The notes below the pieces were generated by a model that saw only the letters and a list, made by a program, of their open reading frames with translations, ran no database searches and was not told the DNA's origin. Shown one piece after another: positions 9,692-22,500 of a stretch of 64,000 nucleotides of DNA. Each line of letters starts with the position of its first letter. Position 1 is the stretch's first letter. Source of the DNA: Bombardia bombarda (Eukaryota > Ascomycota > Sordariomycetes > Sordariales > Lasiosphaeriaceae); contig JAULSR010000002.1 in the NCBI GenBank assembly GCA_030512295.1, positions 7,192,001 to 7,256,000 on the forward strand, given 5' to 3'. A program made the position numbers and the translations under genes.

Positions 9692-11380
9692 ATGGATGCA
9701 GGCAGACAGGCCATGATCAGCGGGTGGAAATCGCCCAAGTCCCCCAAATCGCCCCGCAAACCAGAGCGAGATATCACAGCACCACGATTCGATGCAAGCA
9801 CCAGAATCTCCAAAGTCGTCCGACAGCCACCGCTTAACCAGCAATCGCGATCCACTACCGTCGCCAATGTCGGCAGATACCTTACACAGGACGAGCAGTC
9901 GAACCAGTTCGTGGCCGACGAGGACAAGTTTGTCTTGAAGCAGGCCAAGAGGAAAGCCGACATACGAGTGCGTGAACGCCGCGCCAAGCCCATCGACTAC
10001 CTTGCCTTCAATCTGCGATTCATCGATACCGACCGCGATGTATTCGACGACGACGACGGCGATGTCGAGGTTGACATCCCCGCACCCGAGGCAGTCCTAC
10101 GTAGTCTGAACGAGTCGCAGCTCAAGGAACTGGACGAGGACATGCAGTCCTACCACACACTGGAGTCCAATCGGAAGAACGAAGAATACTGGACGGCCCT
10201 TTTGGCTCTCTGTACCGACCGCCGCCAGAAGCTCAAACCACAGGGACCCGAGGGTAGAGCCGTGACATCGGTGGCATCCGACGTAGACAAGATCTTGAGC
10301 CCGAAGTCATTGGAGCAGCTCGAGGCGCTGGAGACAAAGATCAAGGCCAAGCTCCAATCTGATGGCCCAATCGACACCGACTTCTGGGGTGAGCTTCTCA
10401 AGAGTTTGTTGGTTTACAAAGCCAAGGCAAAATTGAAGAAGGTGTGCCAAGACATCAAGGCCGCTCGGGTCGAGCTGATGAAAGCCCGCGACCCTGAGAG
10501 AGCCAAGGCCATGGAGGAATCTGAGGGCTTGTCGGAGGCGACGCTGAAATTCGCCGCTCCCAGCTCTGCCAAGCCTTTGTCTCGGTCTGTAGCACCGACG
10601 CCCGCTACACAGAGCTCTGGTCCCCCGCCAGGGACAGCTCGCTTCGCTGCCACCGGGAATGAGGACTTTTCACAAGCTACCAAGGCCTTGTACGACCGTG
10701 AGGTGGCTCGTGGAGTAGGCGAGGGGGAGGAGATTTTCGCGGCCGAGGAGGAAGTTCCCAGTGGTTCCAAACCCCTGTGGGCCGACAAGTATCGTCCTCG
10801 AAAGCCGCGCTATTTCAACCGCGTGCAGATGGGATATGAGTGGAACAAGTACAATCAGACGCACTACGATCACGACAACCCACCTCCCAAAGTTGTGCAG
10901 GGATACCGCTTCAATATTTTTTATCCTGACCTCATCGACAAGACCAAGGCGCCCACCTACAAGATCATACGAGAACACGGGCGTCGGAGGGGCGAGTCCT
11001 TTGCACCAGCTGGTAAGGAGGATACTTGCCTGATCCGTTTCATTGCCGGCCCGCCCTATGAAGATATCGCCTTCCGCATCGTCGACAGGGAGTGGGATTA
11101 CAGTGCCAAGAAGGAGCGCGGATTCAAGAGCAGTTTTGACAAGGTACGTGAAAGACTAATCTTTTTGTCTGTCTTCTAACCACTTCTCGTTGCCGACACA
11201 TAACGGTTTCTTTTAACCGCCAACTCCATTCAATGCAAATTCTGATACTCTTCTTTGCAGGGCATTCTTCAGCTTCACTTTCAGTTCAAAAAGGTTCGTT
11301 TCACTCCCAGCGGGACCTTTCTTAACATCTCTTGTTGGAACAGAAACTGACATCATGGACAGATTTACTATAGGAAATGA
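9692..11380 (+). CDS. Cactin, spliceosome-associated protein
   Basis: Three exons: 9692-11143, 11261-11293 and 11363-11380. The introns are 117 bp (GTACGT..GCAG) and 69 bp (GTTCGT..ACAG). The spliced product is 500 residues. Residues ~65-260 match the Cactin mid domain (DEDKFVLKQAKRKADIRV, then an acidic DDDDGDVEVDI stretch). The last ~130 residues are the CactinC domain: WADKYRPRKPRYFNRVQMGY, TCLIRFIAGPPYEDIAFRIV, then GILQLHFQFKK and the terminal IYYRK. The two tiny final exons are required to finish the highly conserved C-terminus. Cactin is a nuclear factor needed for efficient pre-mRNA splicing. The N-terminus has SPKSPKSP repeats rather than the long RS region of animal Cactin. The ATG at 9692 (GAGCCATGGA) has a strong context. 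Confidence 0.9.
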
Positions 11381-12643
11381 AGCCGTACTAAACAGGCTGT
11401 CGCCAAGTCAAGTCTATGGACTATCCTCCCTCCTCTTTCGAATCTGCATGGGCGAGTTTGGGCGAAGTGCACAGGACCTGTCACTCGGCACAGCAATTTC
11501 GTCGATCTGGACTACTGTTGCCCGTCTCACACACTTTCTCAAACGTACCAAGGTCTGTCAATTACTGTGTTGAATGGGGAAATTACTAGGTATGCTGTGG
11601 CAGCGGATGGCGTCAAACTTCCCCAAGAAACGTGGTACCTTTTCCTGGAGGCCCCCTGCACCGCGCTTCCCATCCAGTCACGCTGACAGCCATTTGCGCG
11701 CGTCAAAGAGAGGCCCGCTGCCGTTCCTGGAGATGCTAACTCCCGGGCCCAGAGTGTGGAGGAGAGGTATGTGCGCATGTCGGCGCTACCATTTGAGCCT
11801 AGGAGATATCTGGCTTCGTGCGCACCCCACCAAGATTCCGATGAGGGTAACAGACGACTCAGGGAGGTTCCGGTGCCATTTGAGTTAGAGATTTATTAAT
11901 TTATTGATCGGGATAAAGAGTAGAAATTCAAATTCAAATCCGAACGCGCCCCATGTTTCGAAAGCGAAGAGAAAAAAAAGGCCCTCTGGAACCCCTGTTC
12001 TCAGTATTTTACAAGCTATTGTAACTTGACTAAAACAGGGAAATTGTTCGTGCCAGGCGCCGCTTCGGAGATTCGGGCTGTTGCTCACTATTGGCCCCCT
12101 CATTAACCAACATGCCCCCGGGCTAGGGGGAACTGATTGGCCGTTTCAGAGGAATTGCAAGTGGCTGCACCTTGCCGACAAGAAAACGCCCACCCATTGC
12201 ATTTCCCCGCCGCTTTCTGTCCCCATTCTTCTCATCTCGTCTTGGCTCCAGCTTCTAACACATAGAGCTGTGACTGCTTTCCTGCGTTTTGTTGGTCAAG
12301 ACAGGGATGTCGCCCCGTGGCCGACCGCAGTACGAGATATATGAGGTAGGGACGCGAACGCCAGAGTAATACCGTGCTGAGATAACAATAGGCTTGTTCA
12401 AAACAGCTGGTTGAATAAAGCTTCGTCGCATCCCGTGTCTTTAGATGCGGATGTACGTAATACATACGCCGACAAAGACGAGGTGGAACGTAGCCACAAT
12501 GGCTGGAATGGACCGACATGAGGTTTGCATTTGATAATGGGATGAAATTGAATGCTGTCATAGGCTCTTGCTACCTTCCATACATACGGCTTCACTGCGC
12601 CGGAGATCAAGCTGCGGGCCTGGAGGCGGCCTGTTGCACTCAC

Positions 12644-12712
12644 TGCGGCTGCGGCAGCGGCAGCGGCAGCGGCAGCGGCAGCAGAGCAGCAGAGCAGCAG
12701 AAGCAACAGCAA
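12644..12712 (+). repeat. GCGGCA/GCAGA-type microsatellite
   Basis: About five tandem CGGCAG-type units followed by AGAGCAGC units and degenerate CAG/CAA triplets. Not in a supported gene. Confidence 0.85.
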
Positions 12713-13048
12713 GACCATCAGCATGGCTCACATTCTTGCCCCGTCCTGCAACCGCCGTGAGACGAGTGGCCGGCCTGGCGGCCATCTCTTTCTTTTTCTG
12801 GGGTTCCCAGACAGGGGGCCTTGGACAGCGGTGCGCCGGTCTTGGTGTACACTACATCTTTGTACGAAGTACATACAATTGTACACGATACTGTGCAGTG
12901 TGTGAAAACGGATGATGCATACGGAGTACATGGGTACGTACCTTCTTCACACTGGGCACACTGTGGAGTGGGTGCTAGGTTTTGGAAGTCAAAAAACGCC
13001 CCCCCCCCTTCTCCGTTTGCAAACCAGCAGAAGAAGTAAAAGCAAAAG

Positions 13049-13050
<2 letters not shown>

Positions 13051-13101
<51 letters not shown>
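13051..13101 (+). repeat. (CAG)n microsatellite, about 15 units
   Basis: An almost pure CAG array flanked by GAAGCAA and AAAGAAGAAG purine tracts. It lies in non-coding DNA upstream of the forkhead gene, 2.6 kb from a coding CAG array in that gene. Confidence 0.9.
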
Positions 13102-13102
<1 letters not shown>

Positions 13103-14251
13103 AGAAGAAGTAGAAACTGAGTATATCCATACAGGTAGTCCGTACACGATACCTCTGCCATATCAATAACGCACAGAACGGCCGCTCAGCACACAACTTG
13201 ACCACTGGCCGCACTCACAAGTGTGCTTTTTTCAGGTTGGTATGTGTATCGTCAGTGGCATGCTGATTACAATAGTGCTACATCTTGATTTCGAGCTCTC
13301 CATCTTGGAGGTACACACGACGTAGAAGAGAGAGGGAAGTCCAAAAGCGGTACGTGTATCCTCTATCCAACCAACCAAACAAGAGGAATGCCTAAATGCC
13401 TTACGTTTGGACCCAGCGAGCTTGTTCTACTTTCCTTTACTCCTTTACTCCAAGCTGCATTGAATCTGCTTCTTCTCCACTGCTCGCGCGCCTAGCTTGC
13501 CCCATCTCGTTCGTGTGTTTCCTCGCACTTCTTGTACATGCCTCTCTCTCTACAGTCCCCGCTCCCCCACACAGGCAACACGCAACGCCCACACCCTAGC
13601 TCTGTACCTCTGCGCTTCTTTCAAGAGCCGTTAGAGAGCACACACCACCACCCTGGGATATTTTCCTTACGCCCTGGGGTGCAGGTTTTCTTCTCACTAG
13701 ATACACTGCTGGGCTGCATGCTCATACTCCTGCTCGCGAATCTGCTTACGCTCACCGGGACCCCTGTCACTGATCTTTTTCCTGCATTATCCCCGGCATC
13801 CCAGCACCTCAGAAGCAAAGTACAATACCTAACCTCAGCCACCAATAGCAGCTGCTCTGCTCACGAACTTGACGCCTGCTCTGGACCAGGCCCCATGGAC
13901 TGCTCTTGTTCTTAACCCACTTGCTTTCCATCCCATCTCGAGCTCATATCCAACACCTTCAATCTCAGACTACAGATGCTCGTGTCCTATTGTTATTCTC
14001 CATTCACCACCACTTCAAGATCTATTCAGAATCTGTTCGTATTGTTCTCGCTGGTGCGCCTGACTCTGAACTGAGAATCTATTGTTCCTCGTTCATCCAC
14101 AACGGAGGATATAAGCTGCCCTACTCTCTCGACTGCAGCCACACATCATTTACCCTCTTCTGTCCTCCACACTCAACCAGAGGCTCTATCTTCGCACACA
14201 GCTTGCTAGATTATCAACCAAACCAACACGCCCCGCACTACTCATTGAGAA

Positions 14252-15714
14252 ATGCATCAAGACAACTTGAAGGCCGACCCCGGCTCACCTTCGTCCCACG
14301 ACACTAGAATGAAGACGCAGCGCCGTCTGCGGGCAAGCTACTCGTCCTCCGCTCTCCAAGAGCTGACCCCGACTTGGCTCAACATCCAACAACACCCGCT
14401 CCGAGGCTCTCCATTGGCAGGAGCAATCACCGGAGTCCCTTCTGAGACTGGCTCGCTCGGTCATTCTTACAACCTGTACAACACCATGAGCCCCAGCCCG
14501 GAAGCGTATTCCAGACCAGCCAGCCTCCAGCCAAGCGCGCTCCCGTCGACATTGATCAACAATCGCAGGTCTTACATGTCTACTTCGGGATCTTTTGAAC
14601 CCCAAACTTGCATGGCGACGTCGAACATTACTCCTGATAGCGAACTGCACATTGATATCAAGTATTTGGCCCCAGAAATCCGTCGGGCTCAAAGCTTTAG
14701 CCAACCTCCTCTGTCCCCTTGCAGCTCGTCACTCGGCCTTTCGCGCGGGGGCGAGGCGTTCAGGACAGCCAGCCCGGACGCTCCTGGTTACGTCCACAGT
14801 CACCACGAGCAAAAGCCCTTCGTGAGCGGTTACTACAATAGCAGGCCGCGACACACTCGTAGCCCGTCTGGCCCGGCTTCTCCCAGAGCTTCAGGAGCAG
14901 GCAGAGAAAGTCTCTGCAACAGAGACGACCGCACCCGTTCCAGATCATACAGCCCCGGGTCGCCATCCAGTGTTGCCAGCGGCGTCGGCAAGAAGAAGCT
15001 ACCCACGAACCACAACGTCCACGGTAAGGCATATAACTTGCTGATATGGGAGGCGCTCCGAACCAAGGCGCCGCTCTATGGAATGACGCTCCAGGATCTC
15101 TACTCTTGGTTTACTGAGAACACCGACAAGCCCATTATCAACGGCGGCAAGGGTTGGCAGAATAGCATCCGGCATAATCTGAGCATGAACGATGTGAGTT
15201 GTTCGCTCCCCTCCCCTCCTCTTCTCCTCGCTCTTCATATCCTGGATCTTGTTGCTTCATCCGCACCTATCCTCTTGAAGGGACCATTTGCCATGATGTC
15301 ATTCATTTACTATTACCTGCCCGCATTGAGAAGCTGACCAAAATCTCCTCCAAACAAAAGGGTTTCACCAAGTTTGACCCATACACCCAATCTGGCAACG
15401 ACAAAGGTGCCAGCGCTGGTGCTGATGAGTCGTTTCGCTGCTCGTCGTCCACTCCGTCTATTTCCAATGAGGACCAGGATAAGAGCACTATGTGGTACCT
15501 CCGACCAGCCAACATCCACTTTATTGAAAGCACAGCTCGCTACCGCAAGGATAAAGATAAGGCGGCCCAAAGTCGCCGTGGCAGCAGCAACGGCAAGTCG
15601 CCTACAAAGGCCGCCGGCACGAAGACCACTGCAAAGCACCAGGTCCAAGTAGCTGCATCAGAAGCAGCCACCCCTCGCCGCCCCCGGCGTCGTCTCCACC
15701 GACGACTGGACGCA

Positions 15715-15768
<54 letters not shown>

Positions 15769-16356
15769 CAGTTGTTCCAGTGCCGCGACATAGACCACCA
15801 GCTGCGTCAGCATTTCGAACAGCAGCAGCGACATGAGAAACTTGTGCGCGACGCCAATAACGCTCCCTATGGTGGCTATCCCGACCCGTCCGACTTTGGC
15901 ATCCCTCAAACAGTCGACCTGGATATAGACCATGCCATGATGGAAGGATTCTATGCCCACAGCAGCCATGGCAGCAACACCCGTCAAGCCTCGCCCATCA
16001 CGTCAGGTAGCGAGCAGGGCATGGATGGCCACGGCAGCAACGACCCGCTCACGCCTGAGCCCATGATGGGCGCTAGGCCAGCCAGCATGGCGTCAGTCGC
16101 GCCACCCTTCTTTAGCATGCCCGACGGGCTGCCATCGATGGTTGGCGGCGGAAGTCTCTCCACCATTGGCTCGAGCTTCTCGTCTGTTCACGATGACGTT
16201 AACAATGGCTTGGGCATGGATCCCAATGCGTCGGTGCAGATCTATGATGAGTCGGCCATGGTCGCCGGCGCCATCGATCCGTATTTTGTCTCTGGCGCAG
16301 AGTGGAGTGCTCTGAACGCTGCTACTATTGAGAATGAAGACGTCAAGGGTTTCTAA
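14252..16356 (+). CDS. Forkhead (winged-helix) transcription factor
   Basis: Two exons: 14,252-15,193 and 15,361-16,356. The 167-bp intron opens GTGAGT and closes AACAAAAG, with CTGAC 25 bp before the acceptor. The product is 645 residues. The forkhead domain spans ~255-365: KAYNLLIWEALRTKAPLYGM (helix 1), LQDLYSWFTENTD (helix 2), the recognition helix WQNSIRHNLSMN, then a long wing insert and TMWYLRPANIHF. The intron falls directly after the recognition helix. The domain is flanked by Ser/Pro-rich low-complexity sequence. Residues ~425-440 are Arg-rich (RRPRRRLHRRLD), a likely nuclear-localisation stretch, followed by 19 consecutive Gln. No FHA domain is seen, so this is not a Fkh1/2-type protein. 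It may be closer to the Sep1/McnB group, but I cannot assign it. The 3' UTR carries CA repeats. Confidence 0.85.
15715..15771 (+). repeat. Coding CAG/CAA array (19 Gln)
   Basis: CAA, then 14 CAG, then 3 CAA and CAG, in frame in the second exon of the forkhead gene. The near-pure CAG run should be length-variable between isolates. Confidence 0.9.
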
Positions 16357-16399
16357 ATCAACAGTAGCTTCCATGACGGCTGCCCGATGCAAAAACCTT

Positions 16400-16514
16400 T
16401 CACACACACACACACATACACACTCAAAGACATGGCCTTTTCCCCCATCTACAGACGCTTCGCGGGACGTTATTTAGCTCTGCACACACACACACTACAC
16501 ATACACACACACAT
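16400..16514 (+). repeat. Two (CA)n microsatellites
   Basis: CA runs at about 16,400-16,423 and 16,483-16,514, interrupted by TA and CT steps. They lie just downstream of the forkhead stop, probably in its 3' UTR. Confidence 0.85.
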
Positions 16515-19500
16515 ATGAACGCAAAATTGGCGATAAAAACGACTTGCTATTTTGGAACGATTGACTTATCCACCCACTTACTAGCCTACCTACCTTGCTG
16601 AAAGAATCCTGTCGGTCGCCGAAAACACGGACGCATCAAATTTGGTGGCGGCTTTCTCCTCCCCTTTCCGCACCTTCGCCTTCTCTTTTGGTCGGTCTTG
16701 GCATGCAGCATATGCATGCTTTGTCAATCAAGTCCTTTTTCATTAGCTCCATCTAGGAGCCTGCCCAGAAGCTTCCGCCAGAAGGATTGAATAGTTTGCA
16801 GGGCGTTTTGCTTTTTTTTTGTTTTACTGCTTTGGTCCGTTTGCTTTTTCGTTTTTGGAGAGCGGATGACGACGGGGGATATTCAAGAGCAGGAACTAAG
16901 TACTTAGCAACAAGGCTTTGAAACTTACAATGGGGGATGGATACTAAGGGAAATGGATGGGATCTTCGTTGGGTGTTGATAATTTTCTCGGTTACGGTTC
17001 TTTTTCTTTTTGCTTTTCGATTCTTTTCTCTTTTTATCATCACATCACGGTGGCACGCTGGGGTTGTTTGCAGGTGGCAGCATACAAAAATATCCTTTTA
17101 GGGAGGCAGCACTGGTTTGTAGTTTGTCTTTTCACATTCTGGGAGGATAGTACAGCTGCTTTGTCATGCTATATAGCATGACATGATGGTAGGTGGTGAT
17201 TGCGGGGCGTCTTATTTATCTGCTGGGTTCTTTCGTGGACAGGGATCCTAGGAGGCGTTAAATTTCATTCTCAGCGCGCTTGCTTTTTCACCAAATATTG
17301 CTTTCTGTTGTTGTCTATCAATGATACGAAGATCATGACTGCCTTTACGCGTAATTTATGGCTGGTTATCTTGGCGTACATTTTGATCATGGATGGTGTT
17401 GCTTACATGTACTATTATTAATTTGAGTAATGGAATATTCATTCACGGAGAAGTGAATGAAGACTTAATCAAATACTTCGGTGCTATGATTTTCTATCCA
17501 GTCTGGTAACGGGTATATTATGGCTATCAGATACTATGTTACAGACACTGCAACTCTTTATTGCCTGCATTACTACCAATTTGGCAGGTTCCTCCGAGAC
17601 ACTTTCTCGTGTTCGGCAAAGAATCTTTCATGAGCATCACTATGAGTTGTTTAAGTGACCTTGGCCGTTATGTTTCTTATCTTCCACCTCTCCCATGCAC
17701 TCCCACTCACACTTGATGACCTCACAAATATGCACTTTCCCTTTGATTACAGACGCCTCTCCGAGATAAAAGCCTGCCGCCACGGCCCGAGCGTGGGGGT
17801 TGTCGACCATATTCATCGGAGACCGTATGCTGCTCTGGTCAGGCATCAGACACACAGAAGATCTACTACGCCCTGTGATGAAACTTGACTCGAAAGGCCT
17901 GAATTGAACCTTTGTGCCTTGGCTATCTCCATAACCATCGAATATCGCCTATTGACTCCGGCGATCAGCAAGGAGTCTCGCTGTCAAGTCAAGAATACGT
18001 CTATCACCGACAACCAACCCCTATATCCCCGAAACTCCAAGCCAGAAAAGAGCCACCGGAAGCTAACGTGTAAAGTCTGTAACCACGGCCTGCTCCTCCT
18101 TACCTAGGTGAGGTAGGTGATGGTGCCCTAGCGTCCGTGTGTCTCACACAACACGTCTGGCTTGGTCCCCGAACGAGGATGAAGGACGGACGAACAAATG
18201 AACCGACGGGGCCAGGCGGGCGTTGACCACTGGACGAGACTAATTTCGACAAGGCGTATTAAAGGGGCGAGAGCGTGCGAGAGTGTGTGGAGAGACGTGG
18301 GATAAAAGTGAGGGGGTACATGGGCACAGCATGGTTGAGACAGGGAATGCCATGGCAAGAAGCTCCTGTGAGCCTATCCCCATCCAAGAGGGTGAAGATT
18401 CTGACTTCAACAGCTCCACCTCCGCTAACCAATTGACACAAAGACATGCTCCTCCATCTCCCCCGCTTTCAATTCTGCGTCTCCAACCTTGTGCTCTTCA
18501 GCCATTCATAATGACACGTTTGAATTCCGTATTCATCTGTACGTCGGGTAGGTAGGAAGTCCCTCTCCGCGCGAGGAGGCGATGCCCCCATTCTCCTCCC
18601 GTGCTTTCTGCGAGCGATGGAGCTCCCCATCTATCTCCACTTCTCGCCCCGTCCCTTTTCAATGGGCTCTCGTGAGCTTTCGGTTCCCATTGCCTTGCTT
18701 CCGGATCTCTGCTTCGCATGGATTATGCAGAAGGAACGTTTACTTTCCAAGCTCTTCAGCCTATGCACAGCAGCATGGTATCGCGGTATGACACAAGGCG
18801 AGATATTGATAGAATTCGATAGAGGAGGTGAGATCAAGGTTGCAAGTTAGGTTCGGGAAGAGCCCAATATGCAAGGTCGTTTCCTGTGCATCACGATTTG
18901 ACTCTCGAGTCTCCACCTCGGTGTGAAAATGAGCTCGACTTCTGCATGTCTAGATCCCGCCTCCTCATGGAGCATTCCCGCCTAGCCTAGCCTAGTCTTG
19001 TTCTAGCCCTCATGTCTTTCGGCGCGCGCGGCTGCCTAGCAGGTAAGTATTCCGACAGGTTGAAGCAGGAAGCGCCCCCCCCCCCCCCCCATGAAGCACA
19101 CACTTACAGGACAGTGTGTATGTAGTAGTTGAAATGGCATGGCATTGAAAAAGCGAAGCGCCTCACCGTGTTTAGGGTCGCCGATTAGAGACGGACACTA
19201 TCAATATCCCGCCCTGCCCGCCCGGTCCTGCCCTGTCCTCTCTCGTGGCGACTATCTTTGAATCTTTGAATTGCTGATGAGGGCCAATAGGTGGCTATCG
19301 TATGCAGGCCAAGCACGCGCGGGCCGTGTACTACTAGCACTAGGGAGGATGGTGAGGAGGCCCGCGATGCTCCCTGTCTCCTGGCCGGGCCGGGCGTCAA
19401 ATGATGCTTAATCCGCACACGATACCCAGTACCTACCCTACACCTCGCGAGGTGAACACTCTGTATCCTCCTCGACACACGCTTGCCGTGTATCCATCCA

Positions 19501-22500
19501 TCCGTCACTAGATACACTCCCTTCTCTGTTTTGATGTGCACAGTAAGTGTGCCATAGTGTGCATGCAAGACCAGTCTCAGCCATGCACTGCCTGATCGAT
19601 GGCATCCGCTCACCACCCACCACTCACCGAGCCCGCCTATCCACTGGCGGTTGCAGCTGGGCGGCAATATGAAAGGAAAGTACAGTACATCGCAGAGCCC
19701 CCCACTCACTTAGGGTCACACGCGCCCACTTATTCAGTTCCCACTTATTCAGTCAGACACATATTGCTCATCAATGTGCTTGCCGATGGCCGCCCATCTA
19801 CCCCGTTTTCCCACTTGGTGGGATGAGGGGGGGGGGGCACAGGGCAGAATCTGATCTGCCTGTCTCTGTGTGTTGGCAAGGCTGAATGCAACAGGGGGCA
19901 GCTGGGACAGTAAGCGGTTGATGAGATACACTGGCTCCAGACTGTTAACCTGCAGTAAAATGTAAACGCACCGGAGGCAGGCAGACAGCCCACGAGACAT
20001 ACATATTAGACAACGCCTCGGAGCTGCTGCAATGTGTCAACTGCATCATGTCAGATAAAAGTTTACCTTCTGTTACACGCCGGATGAACAATGCAGCACC
20101 ATGCGAGTTGTTTCAGGAGTCACAGTGCAGATAGACACTCTCGGACGTGTAGTAATAGGGGAGTGACAGCAGCCGTTTCGAAAATAGCCAAGTAAAAGCG
20201 CGTAAATGAAACCTGACAAGGACCGTCTTTAGCGCTGCCGCCTCGGGTACTACCTCACTGGTCACAAGGGTGTCGACGACAACCACGAGGCAACGAGCCT
20301 GTGCATAAGTACGCAGTCTATCACGCACCGTCATGGCTGCAAGTGCCAAGATCTTTCGGCCCAAGGGTATTTTGCTGGTGCCTGACACGATCAGCACTGT
20401 AGATCGGGTGGCAGAATAGCCGCGAAAAAAAAAAAAAACATGGCCAGCCCCAGGCGATCCCGATGTTGGTGAGTCGTTACAAGTTGTACTGTGTTGTGGG
20501 CTTGTGCTGCCTTGTCGGTTGGTGGGCGAACCGCCCACTTGAGCGACTGGCGATAATGGATGCGAACTGGATGGCTACTTGGGCGCTTATTGAATATAGA
20601 TGCTCCACGAATTTAGCTTTTGCGCCTGATCTCGGTCGCCGTATTGACGATGCTTTGTTTCACCTCAAGCGCTGCGAGGAGTGTCGCGCTATGAGGACGT
20701 AGGCAGTTGCATCCTCCGCTTGGACCTAGATTGCTATTCTGTGCCTTGATTTGAGTGGCTAGCAGCGTGAGTAAGTGATATCGCAGTAGGTCGCTATCGT
20801 TGTTCATCTCATTCCCTGATTTGGTGTGATAGTCCGGTCTGGATGTCGTGTACGAGGTGGAATCTAGACGGTAATCAAGAGATTTGAGTAGCAGTTGAGC
20901 TGCCCAATAATGGTTGCATATGCGATCATGGCCCGCGATGTGCGTGATGTTCGACCAGAAACCAACCAACCAACCAACTGCTGGACTCCAGATCCATAGC
21001 ACCTCCCGTACGTATATGGGGTTCTGTGTCTGTTGATTGGAAGATAGGGCCTAGGCAGTAGGAGGCAACGGCACCATATGGTTGTACGGATCTACCAGTG
21101 CTAACGTTCTAGGTGTTAGGCAGCCGAGGCAGATAACTGTGAACGGCAGGGGCGCCGAGTGGTTCGCTTTCCTTTGCATCTGCTATCATGACTGCATTGA
21201 CATCCGTCTTAAGCTTCTGACAAAATGTCGACCCCTGGCAGACGTTGGAGGGTAATAGAAGTCCAGATGTAGTAAGTAGCTGTGAGATAATTAAAATCTC
21301 AGAAATGAAATCCTTGACCGGACTGAAAAGCTTCCGCAGTGAAACTAGAAAGAATCTGAGTGGATGATGTCAAATGTCAAATCAAGCTTGATCGCTCCGA
21401 ACAAATCCCAGTAGCCTGGTGAGAGCCCGAGAGCAAAGGAAATTGTTGGCCCCCATGAGCCCCTTTATTATCATCAATGGCGGGCCCTGCCTCATATTCT
21501 CCATGCTCAGGCCCCAAACCCTGCTCTTGTTAGTGTAACACAATGCGGTTCATCTTTCAACAGTGTGTAAGTCGATTGGCGACAGGACACAGTGGGCGGG
21601 CCATTGACGGCATGACCCCTGAACACGCGCCTATTGACACAGGAACGTGCCAGCCTGAAGCATCATGCTATTCATTGATAAACAGGGCATGATGTCTACG
21701 ATAAGCAGGTGCAGCTTTCGATATTTCCTGGAGATGGGGAGAGAGGGGGAGTGACTGCCCATGCTCTCGGAGCAGTGTAACTCGGGCTCGTACCGTGTCG
21801 GATACTGAATATCAACACACAAGCGTCCGCGCACCGCATCTCGCTTAGGTCACGGGTTTTTGAGAAAACGTCCAGAAACGGTGAAGCGGTGCTCCACTCG
21901 AGCGCTTAATGATACTATTCCGTCGCAGCGGAGAGAGGTCGGAACGCGTCAAGAAACCTCGGGCCCGGACAAGTGCTGGCTGGCTACCTAGCTCTACTAA
22001 CTAGGCCCAACAGGCTCGGCGGGCCGGATGACAGGAACGGCGGATCTACCATGTGTTTTTCTCTGTGACGGCGTCCAACTGTACCGTGGGCACCGTGGTT
22101 GGCATACCCTTGCCTCCTAGCGTGCCTTATTTGGGTCGTTCTCCAGTTCTCTTTTTCTTAGTGCGTTCTCAAGAGGTCGTCGAGACGAACGCCGACTGCT
22201 ATATTGTCTGGCAAGCTAGCTACTACCTCATTTTGGACTTGGTGGTACTCATTGGAAAGCCATGCTTGTTTCTGTGGTATCGCTTCCAAAATTTTGCGGC
22301 AATGTCTGAGTGGTGATAGTGATAGCCCCTTGATACCCTTACGTGTCTTGGCTGCCAGTCAAGGAATGTCTCGTGGTGTGGGGTCAATCTGAATCCATGT
22401 CTCGGTTGCGTCGGCTGCGGATTGGCTTCCGTGAACTCGGGCCGGGCCTCAAGAGGGAGAGGGAGGCGGTCATGGCAACAAAGATACCCAGGACTCAAAC

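Larger units (their letters stand above)
11381..14251. other. Intergenic plus probable long leader of the forkhead gene
   Basis: 2.9 kb with no supported gene. It holds two trinucleotide/hexanucleotide arrays (12,644-12,712 and 13,051-13,101). From about 13,400 it is strongly pyrimidine-rich (CT/CCAC tracts), typical of a long fungal 5' leader. The frames seen here are low-complexity translations of the repeats. Confidence 0.5.

Noticed and set aside
12398..13161. Poly-Ala and poly-Cys frames on the minus strand and poly-Ser frames on the plus strand
   Set aside because: They are translations of the CGGCAG and CAG arrays with no coding flanks.
19185..19709. 174-codon minus-strand frame
   Set aside because: Low-information sequence rich in Arg, Gly, Ser and His, without motifs. 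Probably chance.
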